The position numbers were made by a program, and so were the translations under genes. DNA of 64,000 nucleotides from DAOTTY01 sp039822165 (GTDB taxonomy: Bacteria > Chloroflexota > Anaerolineae > Aggregatilineales > Phototrophicaceae). The notes below the pieces were generated by a model that worked only from the letters and a program-made list of their open reading frames with translations, searched no databases and had not been told where the DNA came from. The DNA lies in contig JBCBMS010000021.1 in NCBI GenBank assembly GCA_039822165.1, positions 38,519 through 102,518 of the forward strand, read 5' to 3'. Shown one piece after another: positions 43,804 to 52,598 of this stretch (the stretch's first letter is position 1; the number at the start of each line of letters is the position of its first letter).

Positions 43804-44886
43804 TCACACAGAAGCAGAACGCTCCGTGGCCAGTGCGCGGATATTGGCCTGCACAGCCTCCGCCACCTCTGAGGTCGTCGCACTACCCCCCAGATCGCCG
43901 GTCAGCACGCCCTCACGCACCGTGGCCGCCACCGCATCCCGCAGCAAATCACCGGCAGTGTTTTCGCCCAGGTCATCCAGCATCATCGCCCCCACCAGAA
44001 TCATCGCCAGCGGGTTTGCAATACCCATCCCGGCAATGTCCGGCGCAGAGCCATGCACCGGCTCATACATCGACGGGAAATCGCGCTCCGGGTTGATGTT
44101 ACCACTGGCCATCAGCCCGATACTCCCCACAATCGCCCCACCCAGGTCACTCAGCAGGTCACCGAACAGGTTCGTCGTCACGATCACGTCAAAAAACGCC
44201 GGGTTCTGCACAAAGCGCATGGTTGCTGCGTCTGCATACAGCCAGTCAAACTCCACATCCGGGTAATCCTGCGCCACTTCCGCCACCACCCGATCCCAGA
44301 ACGTCTGCGAGTATTGCAGCGCATTGGATTTAGTCACGCTTGTGACATGTTTTCGGCGCTTACGAGCCAGTTCAAATGCATAGCGGGCGATGCGCTCCAC
44401 GCCTTCGCGCGTCATCACCGTGGTTTGCACCGCCACCTCATTCGGGAAGCCACGATGCGCAATCCCACCCATACCGGTATATTCGCCCTCGCTGTTCTCA
44501 CGGATAATAACCATATCAATCGGGGCCTTGTTCGTGATGCGCGTTTCAATGCCCTCATACGAGCGAATCGGGCGCAGACAAACATACTCTTTGAACTGCT
44601 TACGCATCTGGTAGATGAACTCCCAACCGCTCAGTGTGTCGTCCACGTCCGGGTGACCGGCGGCCACAAAGTAAATCGCGTCATACTGGCTCAGGATTTC
44701 GATACCGTTCTTCGGCATGACCTCACCCGTTTCCAGATAGTATTCACAGCCCCACGGGTACTGCTCCACGTCCAGTTCATACGTCCCCACCGCATCCTGT
44801 AACGTGCGCATCACGTCCAGTGCCAGCGGCATAATCTCCTTGCCGATGCCATCACCCGGCAGCGCGACAATCTTATGTGTTCTCAC
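43804..44886 (-). CDS. Beta-decarboxylating dehydrogenase (tartrate/D-malate dehydrogenase type)
   Basis: A 360-residue NAD-dependent enzyme of the isocitrate/isopropylmalate dehydrogenase family. Visible marks are ALPGDGIGKEIM near 9-20, CLRPIRSYEG near 105, VIIRENSEGEYTGMGG near 130, the VTKSNAL catalytic Lys near 190, and TTNLFGDLLSDLGGAIVGSIG near 245. The substrate region resembles tartrate dehydrogenase/D-malate decarboxylating enzymes (TtuC/DmlA). It starts at a GTG behind AGGATAGG. In this island it could oxidise and decarboxylate a four-carbon hydroxyacid or its phosphate. Confidence 0.88.
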   Translation of the reverse strand: MRTHKIVALPGDGIGKEIMPLALDVMRTLQDAVGTYELDVEQYPWGCEYYLETGEVMPKNGIEILSQYDAIYFVAAGHPDVDDTLSGWEFIYQMRKQFKEYVCLRPIRSYEGIETRITNKAPIDMVIIRENSEGEYTGMGGIAHRGFPNEVAVQTTVMTREGVERIARYAFELARKRRKHVTSVTKSNALQYSQTFWDRVVAEVAQDYPDVEFDWLYADAATMRFVQNPAFFDVIVTTNLFGDLLSDLGGAIVGSIGLMASGNINPERDFPSMYEPVHGSAPDIAGMGIANPLAMILVGAMMLDDLGENTAGDLLRDAVAATVREGVLTGDLGGSATTSEVAEAVQANIRALATERSASV

Positions 44887-44892
44887 CGTAAC

Positions 44893-45537
44893 CTATCCTT
44901 CACTTTCAGTAAAACGCGCCACCGCCCGCACCGGCGAGCCATCACAACCCGGCAGGTGCAGCGGCAGCGCGATAAATTCAACTTCCGGAGGCAGCAGATT
45001 CAGGTTGCACAGCCCCTCCACAATAATCACATTGGCACCCAGCAATGTCTGATGCACTTCCGTGAGTTCGGCGCGGTTTTCCGGTGCCAGTGAGGCCACA
45101 GACGGGGTTTCTACACCCACCAGCCACACACCGCGCTCCACAAACCACGCCGCCAGACGCGCAGAAATACGCGGGAACTGCGTGCGATAGTCATCGGCGT
45201 CGGCATGCGTGCTCCAGTCTGTGTGCAGCAGCAAACGCACCCCACTGGTGACGGTATCTGCGTGGGCTTCAAAGTCTGCTACCGTAATCAGACTGTTGGT
45301 ATGCTTGTGCGTCAGGTCAATCACGTGGGCTGGCCCCATACAGCGCTCCAGCGAGATCGCCTCTATCCCCTCGCCACCTTCGATAAAGTGTTTTCGCGCG
45401 TCCATGTGCGTGAGCGCGTGGCTGTAGATGTGCAACGTGGTCGTGTTGAACCCGTCTTGCGGCAGGCTCAGTTCAGGCTGGTAGGCCACCCCCTGCCGAC
45501 CATCAGCAAACGGAAGTGTGAGATCAACTACCTGCAC
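44893..45537 (-). CDS. Cyclase-family metal hydrolase (kynurenine formamidase-like)
   Basis: About 214 residues. The signature HALTHMDARKHF near residue 45 has the HxxxHxDxxxH metal ligands of this family (formamidases, isatin hydrolases and relatives). The start is most likely the GTG at 45535-45537, which overlaps the end of the SDR gene by 14 bases with GGGAGAG upstream; a longer frame reaches 45594. Its role in the island is probably opening of an amide or lactone. The substrate is unknown. Confidence 0.82.
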   Translation of the reverse strand: MQVVDLTLPFADGRQGVAYQPELSLPQDGFNTTTLHIYSHALTHMDARKHFIEGGEGIEAISLERCMGPAHVIDLTHKHTNSLITVADFEAHADTVTSGVRLLLHTDWSTHADADDYRTQFPRISARLAAWFVERGVWLVGVETPSVASLAPENRAELTEVHQTLLGANVIIVEGLCNLNLLPPEVEFIALPLHLPGCDGSPVRAVARFTESEG

Positions 45538-46324
45538 GTCCAAAGGTCTCTCCCAGCTTACCGTAATCAATATCGCAGGCCGTCCAGCCACCATCTACAT
45601 AGATAATCTGACCGGTCATGTAAGGGAAATCACCAGAGACGATTGCCACCGCGCTGCGTCCCGCTTCTTCCGGCTCCTGAACGCGGTTCACCGGCACCCG
45701 GAAGTGCAACGATTGCAACACCTGCGGATTAAAAAACGTCGCGTTAATCTCCGTATTGGTAAAGCCAGGGGCCAGCGCATTCACCTGGATGCCATACTGC
45801 CCGAACTCTGTAGCACAACAGCGCGTGTACGCCATGATGGCCCCTTTCGTCGCCGCATAGCACGAGCGATCATACAGGCCCACAACCCCATTGGGCGATG
45901 CCAAGTTCAGAATGTGGCCACCTTCGCCGCGCTCTACCATATGCTTACCGGCAGCAACCGTCCCGTGATACGTGCCATTCACATTGACGGCAAAAACGCG
46001 GCTCCAATCCTCCGGCGCGGTATCCAGCACGCTATCCCGGATGATAATCCCGGCGTTGTTCACCATAATGTCCAGCTTGCCAAAGCTACTGACGGCGTTG
46101 TCCACAGCCGCATCGACCTGATCCTTCTGCGACACGTCCGTTGGCAAAAACAGTGCCTTACCCGGCCCCGCGTCGTTGATCTCTGCTGCGGTCGCTTCTC
46201 CGCGTTCCGTGTCCACATCCGCAACCAGCACAGACGCACCTTCCTTCGCCATCTGCACTGCAATCGCCTTACCTATACCCTGCGCCGCGCCGGTTACAAT
46301 CGCGGCCTTTCCCTTTAACCTCAT
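45524..46324 (-). CDS. Short-chain dehydrogenase/reductase of the catabolic island
   Basis: A 266-residue classical SDR with TGAAQGIG near 11-18, NNAGI near 88, LNLASPNG with the catalytic Ser near 140, and YAATK near 153-157. It probably oxidises a sugar, polyol or sugar acid to a ketone or lactone with NAD(P). It starts at the ATG at 46322-46324, 18 bases after the aldolase gene, and overlaps the cyclase gene, so translation is likely coupled. Confidence 0.9.
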   Translation of the reverse strand: MRLKGKAAIVTGAAQGIGKAIAVQMAKEGASVLVADVDTERGEATAAEINDAGPGKALFLPTDVSQKDQVDAAVDNAVSSFGKLDIMVNNAGIIIRDSVLDTAPEDWSRVFAVNVNGTYHGTVAAGKHMVERGEGGHILNLASPNGVVGLYDRSCYAATKGAIMAYTRCCATEFGQYGIQVNALAPGFTNTEINATFFNPQVLQSLHFRVPVNRVQEPEEAGRSAVAIVSGDFPYMTGQIIYVDGGWTACDIDYGKLGETFGRAGS

Positions 46325-46342
46325 CGTCAAGTATCCATTTCT

Positions 46343-47188
46343 TTATGCCCGGTTGACCGAGCCGAACAATTCCATTTTTTGCCTTACAACCGCCTGCATG
46401 GATTCCTGCGCCTGCTGCATCAACGGCACCAGATCTATATCGTCGTCCTGCTGCTGAGCCTCACGCAGGGCACGCAGGTAAGCGCGGCGCACTTCCGTGT
46501 TCACATTGAACTTGCAGACACCGAGTTCAATCGAGCGCTTCACCTGGTCTTCTGGCAGGCCAGATGCCCCGTGCAGCACCAGCGGCACCTCCACACACGC
46601 ACGGATCGCCGCCAGCCGCTCAAAATCTAGCTGTGGCGGAAACGGATAGCGCCCATGCACATTGCCAATGCACACCGCCAGCATATCCAACCCCGTCTGC
46701 ACCACGAAGTCTGCCGCCTCGTCGGGATCAGTCATTCGGGCGTTCATGGTTTCTACGGTCAGGCCATCTTCCGTGCCACTGATGCGCCCCAGCTCACCCT
46801 CGACAACCGCCCCCATCGCCTGCGCCTGCTCTACCGCCGCATGCACAAAACTCACGTTCTCACCGTACTCCAGATGCGATCCGTCCGCCATCACAGACGG
46901 CAAACCGGCAGCCAGCGAGCGCCCGATCACCGCCGCATCGCTGCAATGATCCAGATGGACGGCAACCGGCGCGTTACTGTGCTGGGCCGCGCTCAGGCAC
47001 AGCGCCATCAACGGTTCACCGCCATGAGCCAGTGCGCCGGGGTGCAGTTGCAGCAGCGCGGGGCTATTGTTGGCCTCTGCCGCCGTGACTACCGCTTTCA
47101 CCCCTTCCAGGTTATACACGTTGAAACCGCCCACAGCATATCCGCCTGACTGCGCCGCATAGAGCAAGTCGGCTGTTTTTGCCAGCAC
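46343..47188 (-). CDS. Class II ketose-bisphosphate aldolase
   Basis: A 281-residue zinc aldolase of the FbaA/GatY/KbaY family. The N-terminus GGYAVGGFNVYNLEGVKAVV is typical. The catalytic Asp and zinc His occur in VAVHLDHCSD (about 76-85), and further zinc His in CIGNVHGRY and LVLHGASGL. It starts at a GTG sharing one base with the stop of the kinase gene (TAGTG), so kinase and aldolase are tightly coupled: phosphorylation followed by aldol cleavage of the same substrate is the natural reading. Confidence 0.92.
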   Translation of the reverse strand: MLAKTADLLYAAQSGGYAVGGFNVYNLEGVKAVVTAAEANNSPALLQLHPGALAHGGEPLMALCLSAAQHSNAPVAVHLDHCSDAAVIGRSLAAGLPSVMADGSHLEYGENVSFVHAAVEQAQAMGAVVEGELGRISGTEDGLTVETMNARMTDPDEAADFVVQTGLDMLAVCIGNVHGRYPFPPQLDFERLAAIRACVEVPLVLHGASGLPEDQVKRSIELGVCKFNVNTEVRRAYLRALREAQQQDDDIDLVPLMQQAQESMQAVVRQKMELFGSVNRA

Positions 47189-48600
47189 TACGCGCCCCCT
47201 TCCAGCTTCGCCACCGCTTCCGCGATAGCTTCCACACTGCCCACATTACCGGGGAACACCACATAAATCAGGTGCGGCTCCGCACAGTCCTCGTCCAGTT
47301 CCCACACAGGGATCCCCGGCAAAATCTGCCCCATCACCCGCGCCTGCCGCGCCTTTAACGCTTTCGTCGCCAGGTCACTCGATGTAATGCCACCCTTCGC
47401 GATGATAAACCGCGCCGCCCCCTGCAACTGTGCCGTGATCTGCACCAGACTATCGGAGATGCGGTTGCCAATGCTTAAACTGCTGGTGGCATCATCACCG
47501 GTGATGAGTTCCCGGCTGGTATACACCACCACGGTTTTACCCGCCCGCAGCAGTGGCCCCGCATGCGCCACCACCCGTGAGATTTCGTCGGCCTGTGCAG
47601 CATCATCCAGCAACCGCGTCACGTTGATTTCGGCACGTTCAATGTCGGTGTGCTCCAGCAGGTGCGCTAGCTGGCTGGACGATTTCGGCACATACGACCC
47701 CACCACGACCAGCCCACCCCCGCTGCGTTCGGTGCGCAGTTCCTCTGCCGTGAGCAGCGGACGCAGCGCAATCCCGGCACGCGCCGCCGCAAAACTGGCC
47801 GCCGTGCGATACAGCAAACGCTTTCCCTGCGCCTCTGCGTTAATCGCAGCCAGCGCCACCACCTCCAGGTCGCTCTCCGTGATGGCATCCACCACACAAT
47901 ACGTGTGGTTTTCCAGCGCAGAGAGTTGCTCACACACCCGGTCAACGCCACCCGTGCGAATATCATCCAGCATCACTGTGGCAACATCGCCAGCGTTCAC
48001 TATGCCGCCGGTCTTCTCAGATACCCATTCGCGCAAATCGGAAGCGCTGTAGCCAAAAGCCGCATCCTGCGCGAACGGTGTTTGTGCCACCGGGACAAGC
48101 GCATCATCCTCGGCCACATAGTGAACACCATTGATCGTATAGCGCCCCCCCGCCATAAACGCCGGGGTAATCAGCACCCCGTCCACCTGCCCACCAACAG
48201 ACGCTGCCAGCACGTCCGTTTCCAGCGGGAAGTGCCCGCGCAGCGTGCTATCACTGCGGCTGATGACCACGAACCCGCGCCCCGTCTGCTTTGAGGCCGC
48301 ATTCAGGTTGATGGCAATCTCACGGTTCACTGTCCTGGCCTGTTCGGCGGTCATACTGCGCGTGTTCGTCAGGATGAACACTGCCGGGGTCACGTCTTCG
48401 AACGCTACCGTCAATGCAGCAGCATCCCATGTCGTCAATACCATAACATCATGGACGGTCTGCGTACCCGTTGGGTCATCATCCAGAATCACCACTTTAT
48501 CGCCACGCTCCCGGTTAGCCACCTGGATCGCAGATACCCAATCGTCTGTCACGGGCGGCGGCAGCTCCGCAAACACCGCTGCTTTGCTTTTGCGCGTCAT
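47188..48600 (-). CDS. Four-carbon acid sugar kinase family protein (DUF1537)
   Basis: A 470-residue kinase of the OtnK/DtnK/YgbK family, which phosphorylates tetronates and related sugar acids. The N-terminal domain has ILDDDPTGTQTVHDV at about 38-52 and FVVISRSDSTLRGHFPLE near 100. The C-terminal nucleotide-binding domain has FIIAKGGITSSDLA near 405. The pairing with a class II ketose-bisphosphate aldolase is also found as a fused protein in plants. The substrate is probably an oxidised C4-C6 sugar acid. Confidence 0.92.
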   Translation of the reverse strand: MTRKSKAAVFAELPPPVTDDWVSAIQVANRERGDKVVILDDDPTGTQTVHDVMVLTTWDAAALTVAFEDVTPAVFILTNTRSMTAEQARTVNREIAINLNAASKQTGRGFVVISRSDSTLRGHFPLETDVLAASVGGQVDGVLITPAFMAGGRYTINGVHYVAEDDALVPVAQTPFAQDAAFGYSASDLREWVSEKTGGIVNAGDVATVMLDDIRTGGVDRVCEQLSALENHTYCVVDAITESDLEVVALAAINAEAQGKRLLYRTAASFAAARAGIALRPLLTAEELRTERSGGGLVVVGSYVPKSSSQLAHLLEHTDIERAEINVTRLLDDAAQADEISRVVAHAGPLLRAGKTVVVYTSRELITGDDATSSLSIGNRISDSLVQITAQLQGAARFIIAKGGITSSDLATKALKARQARVMGQILPGIPVWELDEDCAEPHLIYVVFPGNVGSVEAIAEAVAKLEGGA

Positions 48601-49013
48601 GTTTCGCCCTCGTCCGGGTCAGATGTAACTTCGATCATCACCCCATGCGTCGTAGACGGATCTACAAACCCCGCACGGCGACCATTCGGCCCGCCCCCCG
48701 GTTTCGCTGTCATCGACAGCAGCCCACGCGCCGGGAGTTCTTCAAACGTCCCCGCCACGTCATCCACATAGAAGCAAAAGTGGTGCAACCCCTCGCCGTG
48801 TTCATCCAGCCACTTCGCCACCGGGTGTTCGTCCGTCAACGGCTGGATCAACTGCAACTGCGCATTGCCCATATCCAGGTGTGTCATGAGCAGCGGCTGG
48901 TCGGGGTGTTCCTGGCTGAACAACACCGGCAAACCGAGCTTGTCACGGTATAGCTTGAGTGCTTCTTCTGTGTCTCGCACCGCAATCGCCAGATGATCGA
49001 ATCGTTTCAACAT
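48597..49013 (-). CDS. VOC-superfamily protein, methylmalonyl-CoA epimerase-like
   Basis: A 138-residue paired beta-alpha-beta-beta-beta protein. Metal ligands are visible: His in RFDHLAIAV, His in GLHHFCFYV and Glu in VMIEVT, with Gln in the second-strand position (AQLQLIQP). Sequence style is that of methylmalonyl-CoA epimerase, but its place between a kinase and a sugar importer suggests an epimerase or isomerase acting on a sugar acid. It overlaps the kinase gene by four bases. Confidence 0.8.
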   Translation of the reverse strand: MLKRFDHLAIAVRDTEEALKLYRDKLGLPVLFSQEHPDQPLLMTHLDMGNAQLQLIQPLTDEHPVAKWLDEHGEGLHHFCFYVDDVAGTFEELPARGLLSMTAKPGGGPNGRRAGFVDPSTTHGVMIEVTSDPDEGET

Positions 49014-49018
49014 GCGTC

Positions 49019-49951
49019 TTAGCCTTTAACTGCGCCTACCATCATTCCACTTACAAAGTAGCGCATGAAGAAGGCATACACCAGCACAACCGGCAGCGAA
49101 CCCAGCAGCGCCGCCGCCATCAGCGACCCCCAGATGAACACGTCCCCGCTGGAAAGCGCATTCGGCACACCGATGGGGATGGTCTGGTTGGCAGACGATG
49201 GCATCAGCACCAGCGCATACAGAAATTCACTCCACGACAACGTGAAGGTGAAAATACTCGCACTGATAATCCCCGGACGGGCCAGCGGTAGCGCGACCTT
49301 ATAAAACGCCTGCCAGCGCGTCGCCCCGTCCACCCGCGCAGAGTTTTCCATATCAGATGGAATCGCACGGAAGTAGCCCATCATCAGCCACGTACAGAAC
49401 GGCACCATCATCGTCGGGTACACCAGCACCAGCGCCCACAGGTTGTCATACAGGCCAAGCTGGCGCACCACCAGCGTCATGGGGATGAACAACAGCGTCT
49501 GCGGTAGCAGGTACGTAATGAAAATGCCCAGCCCCATCGCACCCCGCCCCGGCAGCGCATAGCGTACCAGCGCATAGGCCGCCATCGTCCCCGCCACAAC
49601 AGAAAGCAGCGTAGTCGTCGCAGAGACAAACAGGCTGTTCCACGACCACCGCAGGAACTGTGTGTTACGGCTACCCTGCATAACGGAGTCCCCGATAACA
49701 ATATCCGGCGATCTTTCGAACAGGTACGTGAAGTTTCTTACCGTCGGTTCAACGACTCCCAGCGGGGCCACATTCGCTGTGATTTCTCTGTTCGGCTTGA
49801 TGCTCGTCACCACCATCCAGAAAACCGGGAACAACCACAGCACCAGGAAAATCACCAGACCGATATAACTCAGCACACTCCAGATGCCAGCCTGGAACCG
49901 CTTATCCTGGCGCAGCATCGTCATTCTTGAATTGCTCTGCACAGCCGTCAT
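49019..49951 (-). CDS. Sugar ABC transporter permease, MalG type
   Basis: A 310-residue inner-membrane permease with six helices and the EAA loop NSARVDGATRWQAFYKVALP near 225-244, which contacts the ATPase. It starts at the ATG at 49949-49951 behind GGAGGA and overlaps the MalF-type gene by four bases. No ATPase gene is present, so it must use a shared MsmK/MalK-like ATPase encoded elsewhere, as is common in CUT1 systems. Confidence 0.92.
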   Translation of the reverse strand: MTAVQSNSRMTMLRQDKRFQAGIWSVLSYIGLVIFLVLWLFPVFWMVVTSIKPNREITANVAPLGVVEPTVRNFTYLFERSPDIVIGDSVMQGSRNTQFLRWSWNSLFVSATTTLLSVVAGTMAAYALVRYALPGRGAMGLGIFITYLLPQTLLFIPMTLVVRQLGLYDNLWALVLVYPTMMVPFCTWLMMGYFRAIPSDMENSARVDGATRWQAFYKVALPLARPGIISASIFTFTLSWSEFLYALVLMPSSANQTIPIGVPNALSSGDVFIWGSLMAAALLGSLPVVLVYAFFMRYFVSGMMVGAVKG

Positions 49952-50898
49952 GATGCATTCCTCCGTTGCAGGTACCACAACTGGAACCAGACGATCAAGA
50001 CCATCACCGGGAAGAAGAACAGCGACACCGCCGCGCCCTCACCAATCTTCGCGTTCTTTATAGCAATCTGGTACGCATAAGTGCCGATCATATGCGTGCT
50101 GTTAAACGGCCCACCTTCCGTCAGAATCCACACGATTTCCATCTCTGCAAACGTCCGCACCAGCGAAAACAGCGTGGAAACCACAATCACCGGCATAATC
50201 GTCGGAATCGTAATGTGCCAGAACCGCTGCAATGTGTTCGCGCCGTCAATTCGCGCTGCCTCAATCTGATCCTGTGGCACACCCTGCAACGCCGCCAGCA
50301 AAATCACCCCGAAAAACGGCGTCCCGCGCCACACATTCACCATCATCACAGAAAACAACGCCGTCGAAGGCGTCCCCAGCCAGTTTATAGGATCAAACCC
50401 GCCGCGTTCCAGCAAAACATTCAACACACTGAACGTCGGCTCGAACAACCACAGGAAGATAATCATACTCAGCGAGGTCGGCACGACCCACGGCAGCAAA
50501 ATCAGCCCGCGAATCACGTTCCGCAGCGGGAACTTCCGGTTCAGCAGCAGCGCCAGTATCATCCCCAGCGCCAGCTTCAATGGCACCGCCCCCACCGTAT
50601 ACAGAATGGTATTGTTGATAACTTTGTCCGCAAAAACCGACCGATTGATGAGGTCAACGTAGTTTTCAAAGCCAATAAAGTTGCCCGTAGCCGCCTGTGC
50701 AATGCGCGTATCCGTAAACCCCAGCCAGATCGACATCACAAACGGGTAGGCCACCATCACCACCAGCAGCAGCAGTGCTGGCATCACCATCAGGTAACCC
50801 AGCCGATATTCATCGTCCGACCAGCGCCGCCAGAATCCCCGTAAACCACCGTCATGGTCGCCAGAGCCAGAGGTAAATAACGTTTCAGATCGTTGCAT
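49948..50898 (-). CDS. Sugar ABC transporter permease, MalF type
   Basis: A 316-residue permease, the partner of the preceding one. Six helices follow a cytoplasmic N-terminus, and the EAA loop reads EAARIDGANTLQRFWHITIP. Start at the ATG at 50896-50898 behind GGGAAGA. The 258-base gap to the binding-protein gene holds two GTAGGG repeats and a perfect 30-base palindrome. Confidence 0.92.
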   Translation of the reverse strand: MQRSETLFTSGSGDHDGGLRGFWRRWSDDEYRLGYLMVMPALLLLVVMVAYPFVMSIWLGFTDTRIAQAATGNFIGFENYVDLINRSVFADKVINNTILYTVGAVPLKLALGMILALLLNRKFPLRNVIRGLILLPWVVPTSLSMIIFLWLFEPTFSVLNVLLERGGFDPINWLGTPSTALFSVMMVNVWRGTPFFGVILLAALQGVPQDQIEAARIDGANTLQRFWHITIPTIMPVIVVSTLFSLVRTFAEMEIVWILTEGGPFNSTHMIGTYAYQIAIKNAKIGEGAAVSLFFFPVMVLIVWFQLWYLQRRNAS

Positions 50899-50986
50899 GG
50901 TATCTTCCCATAACACTATTTGTGCGTGGGGGCACGGATTGCCGGTATGTTTTCACGATGCCGTGGTTGTGAAATTTTCTGCAAAG

Positions 50987-51011
50987 CGCACGCGATATAT
51001 CGTACCCCTAC
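50987..51011 (-). repeat. GTAGGG hairpin repeat, copy 5 (diverged)
   Basis: Read on the minus strand it begins GTAGGGGTACGATAT and ends ATCGCGTGCG. It resembles copy 2 with several changes, so it is an older member. Confidence 0.55.
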
Positions 51012-51027
51012 AGGTCACAACAGGTTT

Positions 51028-51052
51028 GTAGGGACGGCATATATGCCGTCCG
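51028..51052 (+). repeat. GTAGGG hairpin repeat, copy 6
   Basis: It begins GTAGGGACGGCAT and ends ATGCCGTCCG with a fully self-complementary 20-base core. It lies 16 bases from copy 5 in the opposite orientation. Confidence 0.75.
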
Positions 51053-51101
51053 CCACATGAATACCCTGACCACGCCATTGTGTATCGCTACCGGATTGCC
51101 C

Positions 51102-51131
51102 CGCAGGGGTTTGATTAATCAAACCCCTGCG
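51102..51131 (-). terminator. Perfect 30-base palindrome after the binding-protein gene
   Basis: CGCAGGGGTTTGATT (51102-51116) is followed at once by its exact reverse complement (51117-51131), 25 bases beyond the binding-protein stop. It has no T-run. It could stabilise the binding-protein message or partly stop transcription so that this protein exceeds the permeases, as in other sugar importers. Confidence 0.55.
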
Positions 51132-51156
51132 CTGATTGTATCCCGGTAAAAGCAAT

Positions 51157-52452
51157 CTACGCGCTGTAGATGTCCTCGATCTGCTCAACGGCAGTTTCAA
51201 TCGCCTCGTCAATCGAGGCAGCACCCACGGCCACACTACCGAACATGTCACTCAGCACGAAATCGCTGGCAACCTGGCTGGCCGCAGCGCTCGGGCTGCC
51301 CGGCCACCCGTGTGTGTGAACATCTTCCGCCAGGCCCTTAAACGCACCCAGCTTCGGCTCCGCATTCCACGCCATGTTCGGGTCATCTTCCAGGCTGCGG
51401 AACAGCGGGTACAGGAAAGCGAAGCCGTCTGCACCCAGGAGCTGCCAGACGGTGTCACTGTTGATGAAGCTCAGCATGTCCTTCGCGGCGTCCACGTTCT
51501 CGCTGCTGTTCAGGATGCCCAGGCTGTGTACCTGCCCGAACTGCTGGCGCCCTGCCGGCCCCGCCGGGTATAGAGCATGATTGGTGCCCTCGATAAACTC
51601 AACGCCATCGCGGCGCCCAGCCCACAGGATACTGGAGGCGTTATTCGTGCAGGAAACTTCGCCAGCCAGGTAAGCACGGTTGTTGGCACCGTCATCCCAC
51701 GTCGCCACATTCGGATCCATCGCGTCGTTATAAAGCTGCTGAACGTATTCCAGTGCCATGCGCGTTTCCGGCGAGTCCAGAACGATGTTGTCATCGGCGT
51801 CCGTCACGGCACCCCCAAATGACCACAGCACACTGAACACAAAGTTGTTGCCGTCGCCGTCTGCACGACCCAGGCTGAAGCCCAGCGGCATACCCATTTC
51901 CTTCAGCGCCGTACCGGCAACCAGCAGGTCATCATACGTCTCCGGGAACGCATCAAAGCCGACCTCCGCAAACAGGTCTTCGCGATACACCATCGCGTGT
52001 GCTGCCACAAAGAACGGCACAGAGCGCCACACCCCGTCAACCATGCAGGCTTCCTCTGCCACACCGAACCAGCCACTGTTCGCATCGCCAATTTCGTTCA
52101 CAATGTCGCTAACGTCTACCAGCGCCTCAGAAAACTGGTGCGGGCGGGCGTGCAGCATCATGATCGCGTCCGGGCCGGCACCGGTAGCCGCCGCCGTAGC
52201 GAGCGTATCTGCCAGCGCATCAAAGCCGGTAAAGTTGATGTTCACGGAAGCGTCGTTGGTCGCGGCCCACGTAGCAAGGGCGCCTTCCAGCAGCGCGTTA
52301 TTCGTCGTGATGAACGACCCCCACGTTTGCAGCGTGATTTCACTCTGCGCACGAGCCACCATCAGGTTACTCAGTGGGGAATATGCACTGGCGGCACCGA
52401 GGGCCGTCAGGCCACCCAGCCTCAGAAAGTTACGACGAGAAAGGTTTTTCAT
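51157..52452 (-). CDS. Tat-exported sugar-binding protein of the ABC importer
   Basis: A 431-residue family-1 extracellular solute-binding protein. It opens with a twin-arginine signal, LSRRNFLRLGGLTALGAASA. The mature part contains ITLQTWGSF and PFFVAAHAMVYREDLFAEVG, typical of carbohydrate-binding members. It probably delivers an oligosaccharide or sugar acid to the two permeases. It lacks a lipobox Cys. GGAGC precedes the ATG at 52450-52452. Confidence 0.9.
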   Translation of the reverse strand: MKNLSRRNFLRLGGLTALGAASAYSPLSNLMVARAQSEITLQTWGSFITTNNALLEGALATWAATNDASVNINFTGFDALADTLATAAATGAGPDAIMMLHARPHQFSEALVDVSDIVNEIGDANSGWFGVAEEACMVDGVWRSVPFFVAAHAMVYREDLFAEVGFDAFPETYDDLLVAGTALKEMGMPLGFSLGRADGDGNNFVFSVLWSFGGAVTDADDNIVLDSPETRMALEYVQQLYNDAMDPNVATWDDGANNRAYLAGEVSCTNNASSILWAGRRDGVEFIEGTNHALYPAGPAGRQQFGQVHSLGILNSSENVDAAKDMLSFINSDTVWQLLGADGFAFLYPLFRSLEDDPNMAWNAEPKLGAFKGLAEDVHTHGWPGSPSAAASQVASDFVLSDMFGSVAVGAASIDEAIETAVEQIEDIYSA

Positions 52453-52498
52453 AGTAAGAAGCTCCAGTTCAATAGTTCTATAGTCGATATTGGATTAT

Positions 52499-52551
52499 CG
52501 GTGTGCCTTCACACCGGATGTCCCTGTTTAAGTTCTGTCATATGTCAGACA
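52499..52551 (-). promoter_or_regulatory. Regulatory region of the sugar importer: operator and hairpin
   Basis: TGTCAGACA (52543-52551) is a perfect odd-length palindrome identical to the one in the GntR promoter at 53382-53390, and it extends leftward into a 16-base near-palindrome starting at 52535. CGGTGTG (52499-52505) and CACACCG (52510-52516) form a perfect hairpin in the probable leader. I could not place a convincing -10/-35 pair. Confidence 0.6.
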
Positions 52552-52598
52552 ACTTACGGCAAAAGTTTTATCTGTGGCCCCCAATACAGCCAGTGCCG

